Positions 43,350 to 55,430 of a DNA stretch of 64,000 nt are shown piece after piece. The position numbers and the translations under genes were made by a program. This stretch comes from Panulirus ornatus (taxonomy: Eukaryota > Arthropoda > Malacostraca > Decapoda > Palinuridae). The notes beneath the pieces are model-generated. The model was given only the letters and a program-made list of their open reading frames with translations. It searched no databases and had not been told where the DNA came from. How positions within the stretch are numbered: the stretch's first letter is position 1; each line of letters starts with the position of its first letter. Location of the stretch: the NCBI RefSeq assembly GCF_036320965.1, contig NC_092235.1, forward strand, positions 3,271,191 to 3,335,190, written 5' to 3'.

Positions 43350-44125
43350 TTGAGGTGTCTAAATGTGTGTGGATGTAACCAAGATGAGAAAAAAGGAGAG
43401 ATAGGTAGCATGTTTGAGGAAAGGAACCTGGATGTTTTGGCTCTGAGTGAAACGAAGCTCAAGGGTAAAGGGGAAGAGTGGTTTGGGAATGTCTTGGGAG
43501 TAAAGTCAGGGGTTAGTGAGAGGACAAGATCAAGGGAAGGAGTGGCACTACTCCTGAATCAGGAGTTGTGGGAGTATGCGACAGAGTGTAAGAAAGTAAA
43601 TTCTAGATTGATATGGGTAAAACTGAAAGTTGATAGAGAGAGATGGGTGATTATTGGTGCATATGCACCTGGGCATGAGAAGAAAGATCATGAGAGGCAA
43701 GTGTTTGGGAGCAGCTGAATGAGTGTGTTAGTGGTTTTGATGCACGAGACCGGGTTATAGTGATGGGTGATTTGAATGCAAAGGTGAGTCATGTGGCAGT
43801 TGAGGGAATAATTGGTATACATGGAGTGTTCAGTGTTGTAAATGGAAATGGTGAAGAGCTTGTAGATTTATGTGCTGAAAAAGGACTGGTGATTGGGAAT
43901 ACCTGGTTTAAAAAGCGAGATATACATAAGTATACTTATGTAAGTAGGAGAGATGGCCAGAGAGCGTTATTGGATTACGTGTTAATTGATAGACACACGA
44001 AAGAGAGACTTTTGGATGTTAATGTGCTGAGAGGTGCAACTGGAGGGATGTCTGACCATTATCTTGTGGAGGCGAAGGTGAAGATTTGTGGGGGTTTTCA
44101 GAAAAGAAGAGAGAATGTTGGGTGA
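43350..44125 (+). pseudogene. RTE apurinic-type endonuclease domain
   Basis: The EEP-family nuclease cuts target DNA to prime reverse transcription. Visible motifs: LNVCGC start, ALSETKLKG (catalytic Glu), a substrate-strand block with IGAYAPG, MGDLNAKV (catalytic Asp-Asn), LDYVLIDR, and SDHYLVEAKV (catalytic His). A frameshift near 43715 splits the domain. The linker to RT (44086-44475) is highly charged and in another frame. Confidence 0.85.
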
Positions 44126-44637
44126 AGAGAGTGGTGAGAGAAAGTGAGCTTAGGAAGGAGACTTGTGTGAGGAAGTACCAGGAGAGACTGAGTACAGAAT
44201 GGAAAAAGGTGAGAACAAAGGAGGTAAGGGGAGTGGGGGAGGAATGGGATGTATTTAGGGAAGCAGTGATGGCTTGCGCAAAAGATGCTTGTGGCATGAG
44301 AAGCGTGGGAGGTGGGTTGATTAGAAAAGGTAGTGAGTGGTGGGATGAAGAAGTAAGATTATTAGTGAAAGAGAAGAGACAGGCATTTGGACGATATTTG
44401 AAGGGAAAAATGCAAATGAGTGGGAGAGGTATAAAAGAAAGAGACAGGAGGTCAAGAGAAAGGTGCAAGAGGTGAAAAAGAGGGCAAATGAGAGTTGTGG
44501 TGAGAGAGTATCATTAAATTTTAGGGAGAACAAAAAGATGTTTTGGAAGGAGGTAAATAAAGTGCGTAAGACAAGGGAGCAAATGGGAACTTCAGTGAAG
44601 GGGGCTAATGGGGATGTGATTAACAAGTAGTGGTGAT

Positions 44638-46300
44638 GTGAGTAGGAGATGGAGTGAGTATTTCGAAGGTTTGTTGAATGTGTTTGATGATAGAGTGGCA
44701 GATATAGGGTGTTTTGGTCGAGGTGGTGTGCAAAGTGAGAGGGTTAGGGAAAATGATTTAGTAAATAGAGAAGAGGTAGTAAAAGCTTTACGGAAGATGA
44801 AAGCCGACAAGGCAGCAGGTTTGGATGGTATTGCAGTGGAATTTATTAAAAAAGGGGGTGACTGTATTGTTATTTAATGTATGTATGATTCATGGTGAGG
44901 TGCCTGAGGATTGGCGGAATGCTTGCATAGTGCCATTGTACAAAGGCAAAGGGGATAAGAGTGAGTGCTCAAATTACAGAGGTATAAGTTTGTTGAGTAT
45001 TCCTGGTAAATTATATGGGAGGGTATTGATTGAGAGGGTGAAGGCATGTACAGAGCATCAGATTGGGGAAGAGCAGTGTGGTTTCAGAAGTGGTAGAGGA
45101 TGTGAGGATCAGGTGTTTGCTTTGAAGAATGTATGTGAGAAATACTTAGAAAAACAAATGGATTTGTATGTAGCATTTATGGATCTGGAGAAGGCATATG
45201 ATAGAGTTGATAGAGATGCTCTGTGGAAGGTTTTAAGAATATATGGTGTGGGAGGCAAGTTGTTAGAAGCAGTGAAAAGTTTTTATCTAGGATGTAAGGC
45301 ATGTGTACGTGTAGGAAGAGAGGAAAGTGATTGGTTCTCAGTGAATATGGGTTTGCGGGAGGGGTGTGTGATGTCTCCATGGTTGTTTAATTTGTTTATG
45401 GATGGGGTTGTTAGGGAGGTGAATGCAAGAGTTTTGGAAAAAGGGGCAAGTATGCAGTCTGTTGTGGATGAGAGAGCTTGGGAAGTGAGTCAGTTGTTGT
45501 TCGCTGATGATACAGCGGTGGTGGCTGATTCATGTGAGAAACTGCAGAAGCTGGTGACTGACTTTGGTAAAGTGTGTGAAAAAAGAAAGTTAAGAGTAAA
45601 TGTGAATAAGAGCAAGGTTATTAGGTACAGTAGGGTTGAGGGTCAAGTCAATTGGGAGGTAAGTTTGAATGGAGAAAAACTGGAGGAAGTAAAGTGTTTT
45701 AGATATCTGGGAGTGGATCTGGCAGCGGATGGAACCGTGGAATCGGAAGTGAATCATAGGGTGGGGGAGGGAGCGAAAATCCTGGGAGCCTTGAAGAATG
45801 TTTGGAAGTCGAGAACATTATCTCGGAAAGCAAAAATGGTTATGTTTGAAGGAATAGTGGTTCCAACAATGTTGCATGGTTGCGAGGTGTGGGCTATGGA
45901 TAGAGTTGTGCGGAGGAGGGTGGATGTGCTGGAAATGATATGTTTGAGGACAATATGTGGTGTGAGGTGGTATGATCGAGTAAGTAATGTAAGGGTAAAA
46001 GAGATGTGTGGAAATAAAAAGAGTGTGGTTGAGAGAGCAGAAGAGGGTGTTTTGAAATGGTTTGGTCACATGGAGAGAATGAGTGAGGAAAGATTGACCA
46101 AGAGGATATATGTGTCGTAGGTGGAGGGAACGAGGAGAAGTGGGAGACCAAATTGGAGGTGGAAAGATTGAGTGAAAAAGATTTTGAGTGATCGGGGCCT
46201 GAACATGCAGGAGGGTGAAAGGCGTGCAAGGAATAGAGTGAAATGGAACGATGTGGTATACCGGGGTCGAAGTGCTGTCAATGGATTGAACCAGGGCATG
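44638..46300 (+). pseudogene. RTE reverse transcriptase
   Basis: Frame 44638-44877 gives the RT entry (VVKALRKMKADKAAGLDGI); a frameshift near 44850 moves to 44825-46120. There: WRNACIVPLYKGKGDKSECS, NYRGISLLSIPGKLYGRVL, QCGFRSGRGCEDQVF, AFMDLEKAYDRVDRDALW (first catalytic Asp), an altered primer-grip region (GLREGCVMSPWLF), and LLFADDTAVVAD with the FADD box intact. The C-terminal region has RWYDRVSNVRV and WFGHMERM, diagnostic of RTE. A TAG at 46118 replaces a Glu codon of sister copies. Confidence 0.9.
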
Positions 46301-46730
46301 TGAACCGTCTGGGGTAAACCATGGAAAGTTGTGTGGGCCTGGATGTGGAAAGGGAGCTGTGGTTTCGGTGCATTATTGCATGACAGCTAGAGACTGAGTG
46401 TGAACGAATGGGGCCTTTTGTGTCTTTTCCCAGCGTTACCTCGCACACATGAGGGGGGAGGGGGTTGCTATTCCATGTGTGGCGAGGTGGCGATGGGAAC
46501 AAATAAAGGCAGACAGTATGAACTATGTACATGTGTATATGTGTATATGTCTGTGTGTGTATATATATGTGTACATTGAGATGTATAGGTATGTATATTT
46601 GCGCGTGTGGACGTGTATGTATATACATCTGTATATGGGCGGGTTGGGCCATTCTATCGTCTGTTTCCTTGCGCTACCTCGGAAACGCGGGAGACATCGA
46701 CAAAGCAAAATAAATAAATAAACAAATAAA

Positions 46731-46734
<4 letters not shown>

Positions 46735-46811
<77 letters not shown>

Positions 46812-46812
46812 T
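46735..46812. repeat. (TA)n ending in a T-run
   Basis: Separates the 3' end of the plus-strand RTE from the 3' end of a minus-strand RTE copy; the two tails point at each other. Confidence 0.95.
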
Positions 46813-47280
46813 TTGTTTTGTTTTCTTTTTTTGCTTTGTCGCTGTCTCCCGGGTTTCCGAGGTAGCGCAAGGAAACAGACGAAAGAAATGGCCCAACCCA
46901 CCCCCATGCACATGTATATACCTACACGTCCACACACGCAAATATACATACCTACACAGCTTTCCATGGTTTACCCCAGACGCTTCACATGCCCTGATTC
47001 AATCCACTGACAGCACGTCAACCCCGGTATACCACATCGATCCATTTCACTCTATTCCTTGCCCTCATTTCACCCTTCTGCATGTTCACGCCCCGATCAC
47101 ACAAAATCTTTTTCACTCCATCGTTCCACCTCCAATTTGGTCTCCCACTTCTCCTCGTTCCCTCCACCTCTGACACATATATCCTCTTGGTCAATCTTTC
47201 CTCACTCATTCTCTCCATGTGCCTAAACCATTTCAAAACACCTCTTCTTCTCTCTCAACCACGCTCTTTTCATTTCCACA
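46813..47280 (-). mobile_element. RTE-type LINE, 5'-truncated copy
   Basis: On minus it encodes MKWFRHMERMSEERLTKRIY and NWRWNDGVKKILCDRG, then the tail. The 5' break passes through a short (CA)n into (TA)n. Confidence 0.85.
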
Positions 47281-47288
47281 CACACACT

Positions 47289-47297
<9 letters not shown>

Positions 47298-47377
<80 letters not shown>
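47298..47377. repeat. (TA)n microsatellite
   Basis: About 40 units, next to a (TTTC)n leading into a SINE. Confidence 0.95.
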
Positions 47378-47815
<438 letters not shown>

Positions 47816-48644
47816 TTTATTTATTTTGCTTTGTCGCTGTCTCCCGCGTCAGCGAGGTAGCGCAGGGAAACAAACGAAAGAAATTTCCCAACCCACCCCC
47901 ATACACATGTATATACATACACGTCCACACACGCAAAATACATACCTATATATCTCAATGTACTTATATATATACACACACAGACATATTCATATATACA
48001 CATGTACATACTTCATACTTTCTGTCTTTATTTACTCCCTTCGCCACCTCGCCACACATGGAATAACATCCCCCTCCCCCCTCATGTGTGCGAGGCAGCG
48101 CTAGGAAAAGACAACAAAGGCCCCATTCGTTCACACTCAGTCTCTAGCTGTCATGTAATAATGCACCGAAACCACAGCTCCCTTTAAACATCCAGGCCCC
48201 ACAGAACTTTCCATGGTTATCCCAGACGCTTAACTTGCCCTGGTTCAATCCATTGACAGCACGTCGACCCCGGTATACCACATCGTTCCAATTCACTCTG
48301 TTCCTTGCACGACTTTCACCCTCCTGCATGTTCAGGCCCCAGTCACCCAAAATCTTTTTCACTCCATCTTTCCACCTCCAATTTGGTCTCCCACTTCTCT
48401 TCGTTCCCTCCACCTCTGACACATATATCCTCTTGGTCAATCTTTCCTCACTGATTCTCTCCATGTGCCCAAACCATTTCAAAACACCCTCTTCTGCTCT
48501 CTCAACTACACTCTTTTCATTACCACACATCTCTCTTACCCTATTATTACTTACTCGATCAAACCACCTCACACAACATATTGCCCTCAAACATCTCATT
48601 TCCAGCACATCCACCCTCCTGCGCACAACTCTATCCATAGCCCA
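47816..48644 (-). mobile_element. RTE-type LINE, 5'-truncated copy
   Basis: On minus: MDRVVRRRVDVLEMRCLRAI, WFDRVSNNRVREMCGNEKSV, WFGHMERISEERLTKRIYVS, NWRWKDGVKKIL, then the full tail to 47820. The 165-codon C-terminal frame is uninterrupted, so this is one of the youngest copies. (TA)n lies at both ends. Confidence 0.85.
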
Positions 48645-48929
<285 letters not shown>

Positions 48930-49159
48930 GGAAGGTAATAAATTCACAGCACACAGGAAAGCTGCTCAGTCGTGGTTATCTCACATGTTTTCACAAACAT
49001 CGAGAGTTAAGTAGTACAAATGCCATTTCTAAATGCTTGGGACACTTCAATTTTTCTTGGTTGAAAACATACAACTGAACCAAGTCAGTCTTATAAAGTT
49101 AAAACTACTAATGATATTAAAATAACGTGCAAATTTATGATGGACGACCAAAAATGGGC

Positions 49160-49265
49160 CTTGATGCCCAGGCTAAGATTATTTATCGTTGTCCATTACA
49201 GCTAGGCTAAGATCATTTATCGTTGTCCATTATAGCTAGGCTAAGATCATTTATCGTTGTCCATG
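49160..49265. repeat. ~34-bp tandem repeat, 3 copies
   Basis: Unit AGGCTAAGATCATTTATCGT plus TGTCCATTATAGCT. Confidence 0.9.
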
Positions 49266-49615
49266 ATGCAGTCTGGGCCCAGCCCGAGCCGTAGGGGATA
49301 GAAGATCTCCAAGATAACACTAGCCAGACTCTAAGAACATTTAAGATCATAAGAACATTATCCAGTTGTCTTTTACTTATCAGGAAATACGTTTGTATGC
49401 AACTCTTAGCTGATAAGAGATGTTTGATCTCTTATCACCCAGAACTCACCACGAGGAGGTGGTTGCATGTCGAGTTCCATAATTTTTTCCCGTTTTAAAT
49501 AAATATTTTAATTTCCTCTAAAATAAAGGTCTTTCCCGTTTTAAGATATGTAAAAATAATAATTTCCTCTAAAACAAAGTTCTTATTGTGAGGTAGATAG
49601 TTGAGGAAGGGCACC

Positions 49616-50473
49616 TCATTTCCTGCCCTTCCTCTGGTTCCGTTGGCCCCCTCCTCTGGTACGCCTCCGGCGGACTGACCTCATCACCTTCTTCAGCTCA
49701 CCAATAATAAGTGGCAGAGCTGGTCTCTCTGAGGGGTCGCTGTGGGTCGCTGTTTGGTAAAGATCCTGGAGGCTTTCCCGCACACCCTGCTTCCTGACCA
49801 GGATGGACACGTGTCTCATTAGATGCCCAAAAGAGAAGACGTCACTGGCTGGGGAGACCGGCTTGCGCTCCCTGACCTCAGGGGCCAACCACAGGTCAGG
49901 AACATTGTACTCAACGCAGCTTCCCTTCTTAACGCTCAAGCCGAAGTCGATGATGTGAAACTCTGGCTTCTCACCCATCGTCACCGTCACATTCTCGACC
50001 TTGACGTCATTATGGACAATGTTTTTCTTTTGGATTTCCATCAGCCGACGAGCGACCATGATGGCGGACTCGACCAGTTCCTCGTCCGACCGACATGTTC
50101 TCATGTACTTATCATAAGGCTGGCCAGTGTGGCTTAAGATGATCAGTGGGGGGTTGCGGCACACTGCTCGAAGTAGAGGGGCTCCTCCAGCCCCAGCCAG
50201 TCTCCTGTGAATGTCGGCTTCATCCATAAGACTTTTCCAACTCACTCCGTCCAGAAGGCTTTTGATGACGCAACACGATCCACGGAACAACACCGTTTCA
50301 ATCTTGGCGTTGCCTCCCCGACCCACCTCTCTCATAACCACCAGGTCATTTACATCCTTCTGGGTCAACTTTACGACTGGAACACTCATTTTGACTCCGG
50401 CCTGAGGTGCACTTACCAAATTTTCTTCTTGCCGGAGAGTGTGAGAGGAGATGTTGTCGGTACGGAATCCCAT
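49616..50473 (-). CDS. Small intronless protein kinase
   Basis: A 285-residue frame from an ATG in strong context (A at -3, G at +4) to TGA. It has a complete kinase core: glycine loop GRGGNA at 51-56, ATP-binding Lys in CVIKSL at 71, a helix-C Glu in DEADIHRR near 85, catalytic loop HNDVKVEN at 154-161, DFG at 176-178, LAPE at 197-199, the helix-F Asp of SDVFSFG at 211, and SERP at 249-252. The C-terminus is very basic (RRRRTRGGG.., then NQRKGRK), perhaps a nuclear or nucleic-acid-binding tail. It is shorter than most kinases outside the core, a stand-alone domain. The lack of introns suggests a retrogene or a compact lineage-specific family. Lys after HND favours Ser/Thr kinases. No stops or frameshifts. 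Confidence 0.9.
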   Translation of the reverse strand: MGFRTDNISSHTLRQEENLVSAPQAGVKMSVPVVKLTQKDVNDLVVMREVGRGGNAKIETVLFRGSCCVIKSLLDGVSWKSLMDEADIHRRLAGAGGAPLLRAVCRNPPLIILSHTGQPYDKYMRTCRSDEELVESAIMVARRLMEIQKKNIVHNDVKVENVTVTMGEKPEFHIIDFGLSVKKGSCVEYNVPDLWLAPEVRERKPVSPASDVFSFGHLMRHVSILVRKQGVRESLQDLYQTATHSDPSERPALPLIIGELKKVMRSVRRRRTRGGGQRNQRKGRK

Positions 50474-50506
50474 CCTCAAATGATTACACTTCTCTCGCCG
50501 CCGGCC

Positions 50507-50534
50507 TTATATACCCCTGGGTCGTGTGACGTCA
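50507..50534 (-). promoter_or_regulatory. TATA box and CRE upstream of the kinase gene
   Basis: On minus, TGACGTCA (50527-50534) is followed after 13 bp by TATATAA (50513-50507) in a GGGTATATAAGGCC context. The ATG starts 34 bp from the TATA box, so if transcription starts about 25-30 bp downstream the 5' leader would be only a few nucleotides, which is unusually short. An ATTAAA-type signal lies about 105 bp beyond the stop codon (near 49510). Confidence 0.7.
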
Positions 50535-50860
50535 CATAACCAGATCTATCCAGATTAAATCCCATACAAATCCGGATATGTAGACGGATTCATTTAGTTT
50601 TGTTGCGATCATTATTTGATGAAATCTAAAGGTGTCGAAGAAATAGTCAAGATGGCCAATGGTGTTGAGAGTGTAGTGAAGATGGCTAGAGATGTTGAAG
50701 CATCTAAATAGTTTCGATATACCAATACTTTTTGAATCAATAAATCATCATAAATACTAAGACAAAAAACACTTTAACGAAAATTTAGCCATTTTCCAGC
50801 ATCGAAATAAAAGGATATGAGGTAAATGGCTTTTGGGAAATCATTGTTGAATAATAGTTA

Positions 50861-50892
<32 letters not shown>

Positions 50893-52009
50893 ACGGATAA
50901 ACTTTAATGCTGGCCGGGGTGTACTGGTGATGCCTTTGACCTAAAATGTAAGTTCAAGCCCGTATGCTGACCCTGCACGTAGCTTGAATCCTTTTGTGTT
51001 CACTATAATCTTCTTTACTACATCTCCTCTCCTTGATCCCTTTATCTTCACTATGCAAGGCTTATCATAATCTTCACTACAACCTCATCTTCATATGACC
51101 TTATCTTGACTAAGCTGGTTTCAAGGAAGGCTTTAGATTTTACCCGCTCACTCAAACAACGTACTTACACGGGGCCCCACGAGTGTAAACCTCCCTCCTA
51201 ATACAGCGCAAGTAGATGATTACACACACCTACACACCACCACCACCACTAACAATACACAGAGAAATAGCCTTTTCGGTTGGCTTTGGATCCGCCCTTG
51301 AACGTAGTTTGGAGGATTTGGGGGATCAGATCAATACAACCTCATATTCACTAACGTGTATCTTCACTACTAGCTTATTTTCACTAAATATATCTTCGCT
51401 ATACCCTCTTCTTCACTACACCGTTATTTCTACCATACCATCATCATTGCACTCCCTGATGTTCACTAAAAGTAGTTCTTATCTTCACTACATAATCATT
51501 TTGAATAAACTTTACTCTTTAATAACCCTCATCTCTACTAAATTCGTATCTTCACTACATTCGTATCTTCACTACAACCTATCTTGACAATATCCTTATC
51601 ATCACTATACTCTTCCTCGCTACACTCTCATCTTAACATCATCCTTCTGTTTACCGAACTTAGTTCAAAGTCTGACTTGAACGTAGCTTTGGAAAGTTTG
51701 TGTTCCTCATTGTGTTGCCTCCTTAGTATCATTGTAAAGGCAATTGTAACGTCTCCCTAACTAAACCCTCATCGTCACTACACTCTCATCATTATCATTA
51801 CTTCTTGATGTTCGATACAAGATTTTAACATATACATTTATCTTCACTACAGAATAATTTTCATTGCACCCTAATCTTCATTACTCCTTGTTTCAGCTAC
51901 ATCCGTATCTTCCATTCATTCTTATATCTTATATTAGTCACATCTTTAAAATATCTTTATGTCTTCTCTGTTCCGTCTTTTGAAAAATTGAAAATGAGAG
52001 TAAAGGATT

Positions 52010-52098
52010 TCCTTCCTTTTGCTCCCTCCCATTTTAGTCGCCTTGTACGACACGCAGGGAATACGAGGCAAGTATACTTTCTTCTCTATCCCCAGGGA
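52010..52098 (-). mobile_element. SINE body, right arm
   Basis: Mirror of 14000-14135: GCTCCCTCCCATTTTAGTCG and CGACACGCAGGGAATACGAG on plus. Confidence 0.65.
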
Positions 52099-52177
52099 TA
52101 ACAGCATCTGGTGTTCCCAGACGGTCACCCATCCAAGTACTAACCAGACCCGACGTTGCTTAACTTCCCTGATCGGA

Positions 52178-52180
<3 letters not shown>
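52099..52180 (-). rRNA. 5S rRNA-derived 3' segment (SINE head), right arm
   Basis: Mirror of 13922-14004, with CGACGTTGC where the left arm has CAACGTTGG complement; this copy (AACGTCGGG) is nearer the 5S consensus. (TA)n at 52181-52249 again sits at the break. Confidence 0.85.
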
Positions 52181-52252
<72 letters not shown>

Positions 52253-52285
52253 ACTGAAAACAATGAATTTCCCAAATAACAAAAA

Positions 52286-52357
52286 TGGAAGCGCCGGGGT
52301 TTGAACCCGGGTCCCCTCGCATGCCAAGCGAGTGCTCTACCACTGAGCTACGCCCCC
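52286..52357 (-). tRNA. tRNA-Ala-like gene, anticodon GGC, copy 2
   Basis: Same 72-nt cloverleaf as 13729-13800 with two substitutions in the variable region (GCGAGGGGACC here, GCGAGAGAACC there), G3:U70 kept and TTTTTG following on the minus strand. Stems and Pol III boxes are unchanged. Confidence 0.8.
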
Positions 52358-52885
52358 AAGAACATTTTTTTGGACTTAGTATTATATGAGGCACTGAGAT
52401 TACCACGGCAAAATAGTGTTTGACCGACCGTTGCCGACTAGCCGGCAAAATAACCACAGTAAATCTCCATGTTGCTGTCGTGTTTTCCTCTCAATTTTCC
52501 ACGAAGAAATGAGTTTTACTTTTTTATTGTCGTTGCAATAGACTGGAACTAAGCAATAGACTGGAACTAAGTAATAGACTGGAACTAAGCTGACCTGGTA
52601 TGAGGTCAGAGCCCTCATTATCATCCCTGCTAACTACCGGAAGCAGATTAAGTCGTTCCACAACCGATGTCCGGCCCATGTTAACTCTGATGTGCCCAGC
52701 AGTTGGAGGAGGATCGCCAGAAGCTTCTGGAAGATTTCAAGGACGTCTTGGTGGACCTGACCCTTTCAGATAAGGTCGAAAACCACAATTTATTGTGAAG
52801 ATCTTCACTATAACGTTGGACAAAGATACTGAATGTTGCACACATGTGATGCGGACAAAATGAAAAAAGAAAAAGACAAAAATTA

Positions 52886-52957
52886 TGTCTGGTGTGGGTC
52901 TCGAACCCACGACCTTGAGTGTGTCAGACTCACGCTCTACCACTGAGCTAACCAGAC
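52886..52957 (-). tRNA. tRNA-like gene, anticodon GAC (Val by code), copy 2
   Basis: Same as 13091-13162 except that the T loop reads GTTCGAGAC, matching the B-box consensus. T-runs follow on the minus strand. This copy looks fitter for transcription than the left one. Confidence 0.75.
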
Positions 52958-53099
52958 AATAGAAAATACGTCTGTTTCTTCAATTTGAATTAATGAAAAT
53001 CTTTGCGAGGCATCGTTAAGAAAAGAGAAATGTCTTTGACGAAATTTACTTGTTTGGCTCCTTCTTCTGTTCCTCATTATCGAAAGTAAACATACTGAA

Positions 53100-53101
<2 letters not shown>

Positions 53102-53174
<73 letters not shown>
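53102..53174. repeat. (TA)n microsatellite
   Basis: About 36 units; mirror of 12873-12946. Confidence 0.95.
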
Positions 53175-53179
<5 letters not shown>

Positions 53180-53330
53180 TTTTTTTTTTTTTCATACTAT
53201 TCGCCATTTACCGCGATAGCGAGGTAGCGTTAAGAACAGAGGACTGGGCCTTTAAGGGAGTATCCTCACCTGACCCCCTTCTCTGTTCCTTCTTTTGGAA
53301 AAAAAAGAAAAAAAAAAAAAAAAAGATCGC
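53175..53330 (+). mobile_element. Partial SINE present only in the right arm
   Basis: From a T-run through TCATACTATTCGCCATTTAC, GCGATAGCGAGGTAGCGTTA, TATCCTCACCTGACCCCCTT and CTCTGTTCCTTCTTTTGG to an A-rich run at 53299-53325. The left arm joins GATCCTTTTCAATATATA directly, so this copy entered after the arms formed, at the edge of the TA array. Confidence 0.8.
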
Positions 53331-53344
53331 AATTTTGCACGTGA

Positions 53345-53560
53345 TCAAGTATATTCTTATGAGGCACTCCACGGGGAAAATAAACACGATAAATTCCCAA
53401 GTGCACTTTCGTGTAAAACTCACATCATCAGGGGAGACACAACAGAGAAATATAACAGTCAGTTGATATACAACGAAGAGACGTAGCTAGGACGCCATAT
53501 GGTAAACATGTGATTGTCCAAGACAGACAACAAGCGTATCATAAACTTATTATGTGGACA
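53345..53560 (-). mobile_element. Penelope-like 3' region with hammerhead-like motif, right arm
   Basis: Mirror of 12640-12850; the CTGATGA and CGAAA core boxes are retained on the minus strand near 53416-53440. Confidence 0.6.
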
Positions 53561-53634
53561 AGAAGGTGAATTGTTTACTCATTTTATCAACATTAAAGTT
53601 ATCCAATTTGTATAGACCATCACTAATATTAAGA

Positions 53635-53791
53635 TTATAATTCTTTGTGTATTCAGTAATAGAAGATTCAATGATATTTCTCGTGGTACTTGAGTTAGAG
53701 TTAATAACTGAGATGGCATTATTAACTCTAATTCCAGTACCACGAGAAATATCATTGAATCTTCTATTATTAAATACACAAAGAATTATAA
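53635..53791. repeat. Penelope-derived palindrome, right arm
   Basis: Mirror of 12405-12561, retained at full length. Confidence 0.9.
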
Positions 53792-54420
53792 ACCTTGAGG
53801 AAGCAACATGGCGGTCAAAAATAAGCTGCAGGAATGAAGTTTATGAATGGAATATCAGTGAGACGATCCAAATGACGAATGAATGAGAGCGTAGTCAACA
53901 TACAATATAAAAGGACATATTATGAATGGCAGCCAGGCAAGTAACGGCCCAACTGAATGGAAGGATTTAAAAGTTCGCGTTATATGACGAATTTTGATAG
54001 ATTATCCAAATTTCCATTCCAGTTATGAAACTTAATGGTTGTGTTCAGTTCTAGAGACAAAGTTTAAAGGTTTGTGTTTCAAAGATGAACCACAAAGGAT
54101 ATCGTTAAATTAACTGACATTAAAATTTGTCAATTAAGCAAATCATTTTGTACAATAGCTGTAATTTGACAGAGTTAAAAGTTTGCAATTTCATTACAAT
54201 TCTAATTTAAAAGTTTGAGATTCAATGATGGTTTGCACAAGCTTAACGTACATTTAAGTTTTGTGTTTATATAACGTATCTCAAAGGACTCTGGTAAAAT
54301 AACGCAACTGGAAGGTTTACGTTCAAATGACGGTGTTTAAATGTTTATTGATGAATGGTAGATTTAAATGGATAGATTTTAAGTTCGCGTTTTCATGAGC
54401 GACTTTAAACCTTGTGGTTG

Positions 54421-54801
54421 AATGTCACAGTTTAAATGTTGGTATGTACAATGTTGACCAGATGGCGGTAGTGTGTAGACACAGCCATACCAGGTCGTAT
54501 TTATCATCATTAAAGTCACCTTCCTTACTTACTTATGGCGGCGATGAAATTCACTGGTTCTTGATTGTGCACCAATTAACCTATCAGATAATGGTACAAT
54601 GTTTGCCTGGTGTTGCATATATCACGTCTGTTGTTGAAACACAAGAATGCCAGGTGACTTTGGGAGTGGATGATAATGTAAAGATCAATATAAATGTGGG
54701 AAATCTTGAACCGCCATCACCAGACACAACACATGTTTGGATCTGGCGGGGGGAGGGACTTGCCTGTGACGTCACGATGCCTCGCCTCCAGCCTGGCGCC
54801 G

Positions 54802-54805
<4 letters not shown>
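54421..54805 (+). other. 385-bp conserved core, copy 3
   Basis: Reverse complement of copies 1 and 2, with one clear substitution (GATGCCTCGCC where the others give GATGCCCCGCC). Its frame is open on plus into the GT-rich minisatellite. Confidence 0.7.
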
Positions 54806-54832
<27 letters not shown>

Positions 54833-54894
54833 GTGTAGCCCCTGGGTTCATGTTGGCCACAGCCACCCACCGGCCGGTGGTCAGGTCAGTGGGC

Positions 54895-54933
<39 letters not shown>

Positions 54934-55225
54934 CCCCTGGGTTCATGTTGGCCACAGCCACCCACCGGCCGGTGGTCAGGTCAGTGGGCGGTGTGTGTGT
55001 GTGTGTGTGTGTGTGTGTAGCCCCTGGGTTCATGTTGGCCACAGCCACCCACCGGCCGGTGGTCAGGTCAGTGGGCGGTGTGTGTGTGTGTGTGTGTGTG
55101 TAGCCCCTGGGTTCATGTTGGCCACAGCCACCCACCGGCCGGTGGTCAGGTCAGTGGGCGGTGTGTGTGTGTGTGTGTAGTCCCTGGGTTCATGTTGGCC
55201 ACAGCCACCCACCGGCCAGCCGGGT
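54806..55225. repeat. Minisatellite of exon-end plus GT runs, 5 units
   Basis: Unit: (GT)n, TAGCCCCTGGGTTCATGTTG, GCCACAGCCACCCACCGGCC, GGTGGTCAGGTCAGTGGGCG. GT-run length differs in every unit. Confidence 0.9.
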
Positions 55226-55430
55226 GGTAGTTTATAACTAAGACTGGTAGTTTCACATGCCACTTGGAGTGTCCCTCACTACAGAACTTGAGCAGCTCTT
55301 ATCCTGAGGTGGAGCAGTTGATCCTCTCCACCAGGCTGGTACACTTGGTCTGCACCAGGTGGCTCCCTCCTGGTCATCCTGAGTGGTTGGTTGCTGTGTT
55401 GGATTTAATGACCACTGACTTGTGAAGGTC
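55226..55430 (-). pseudogene. Candidate exon, right-arm copy
   Basis: Mirror of 11090-11275 with the same internal TAA. A few substitutions distinguish the copies. Confidence 0.35.

Larger units (their letters stand above)
43199..46735 (+). mobile_element. RTE-type LINE, nearly full length
   Basis: A 5' region (CGTGTCGTAGAAGGCGACTA and GGGGAAACAGAAGAAGGAG) is followed by endonuclease and RT, then a tail containing GCTACCTCGG and an ATAAATAAATA end. Both ends touch TA arrays (43130-43198 and 46735-46801). The 5' region shares GTCGTA.AAGGCGACTAAA with the SINE bodies. Several frameshifts make it inactive. Confidence 0.85.

Noticed and set aside
49616..50473. Endogenous large DNA virus locus
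   Set aside because: Only a kinase is present; no other viral-type gene adjoins it, and host kinases of this size are plausible. Kept as an alternative only.
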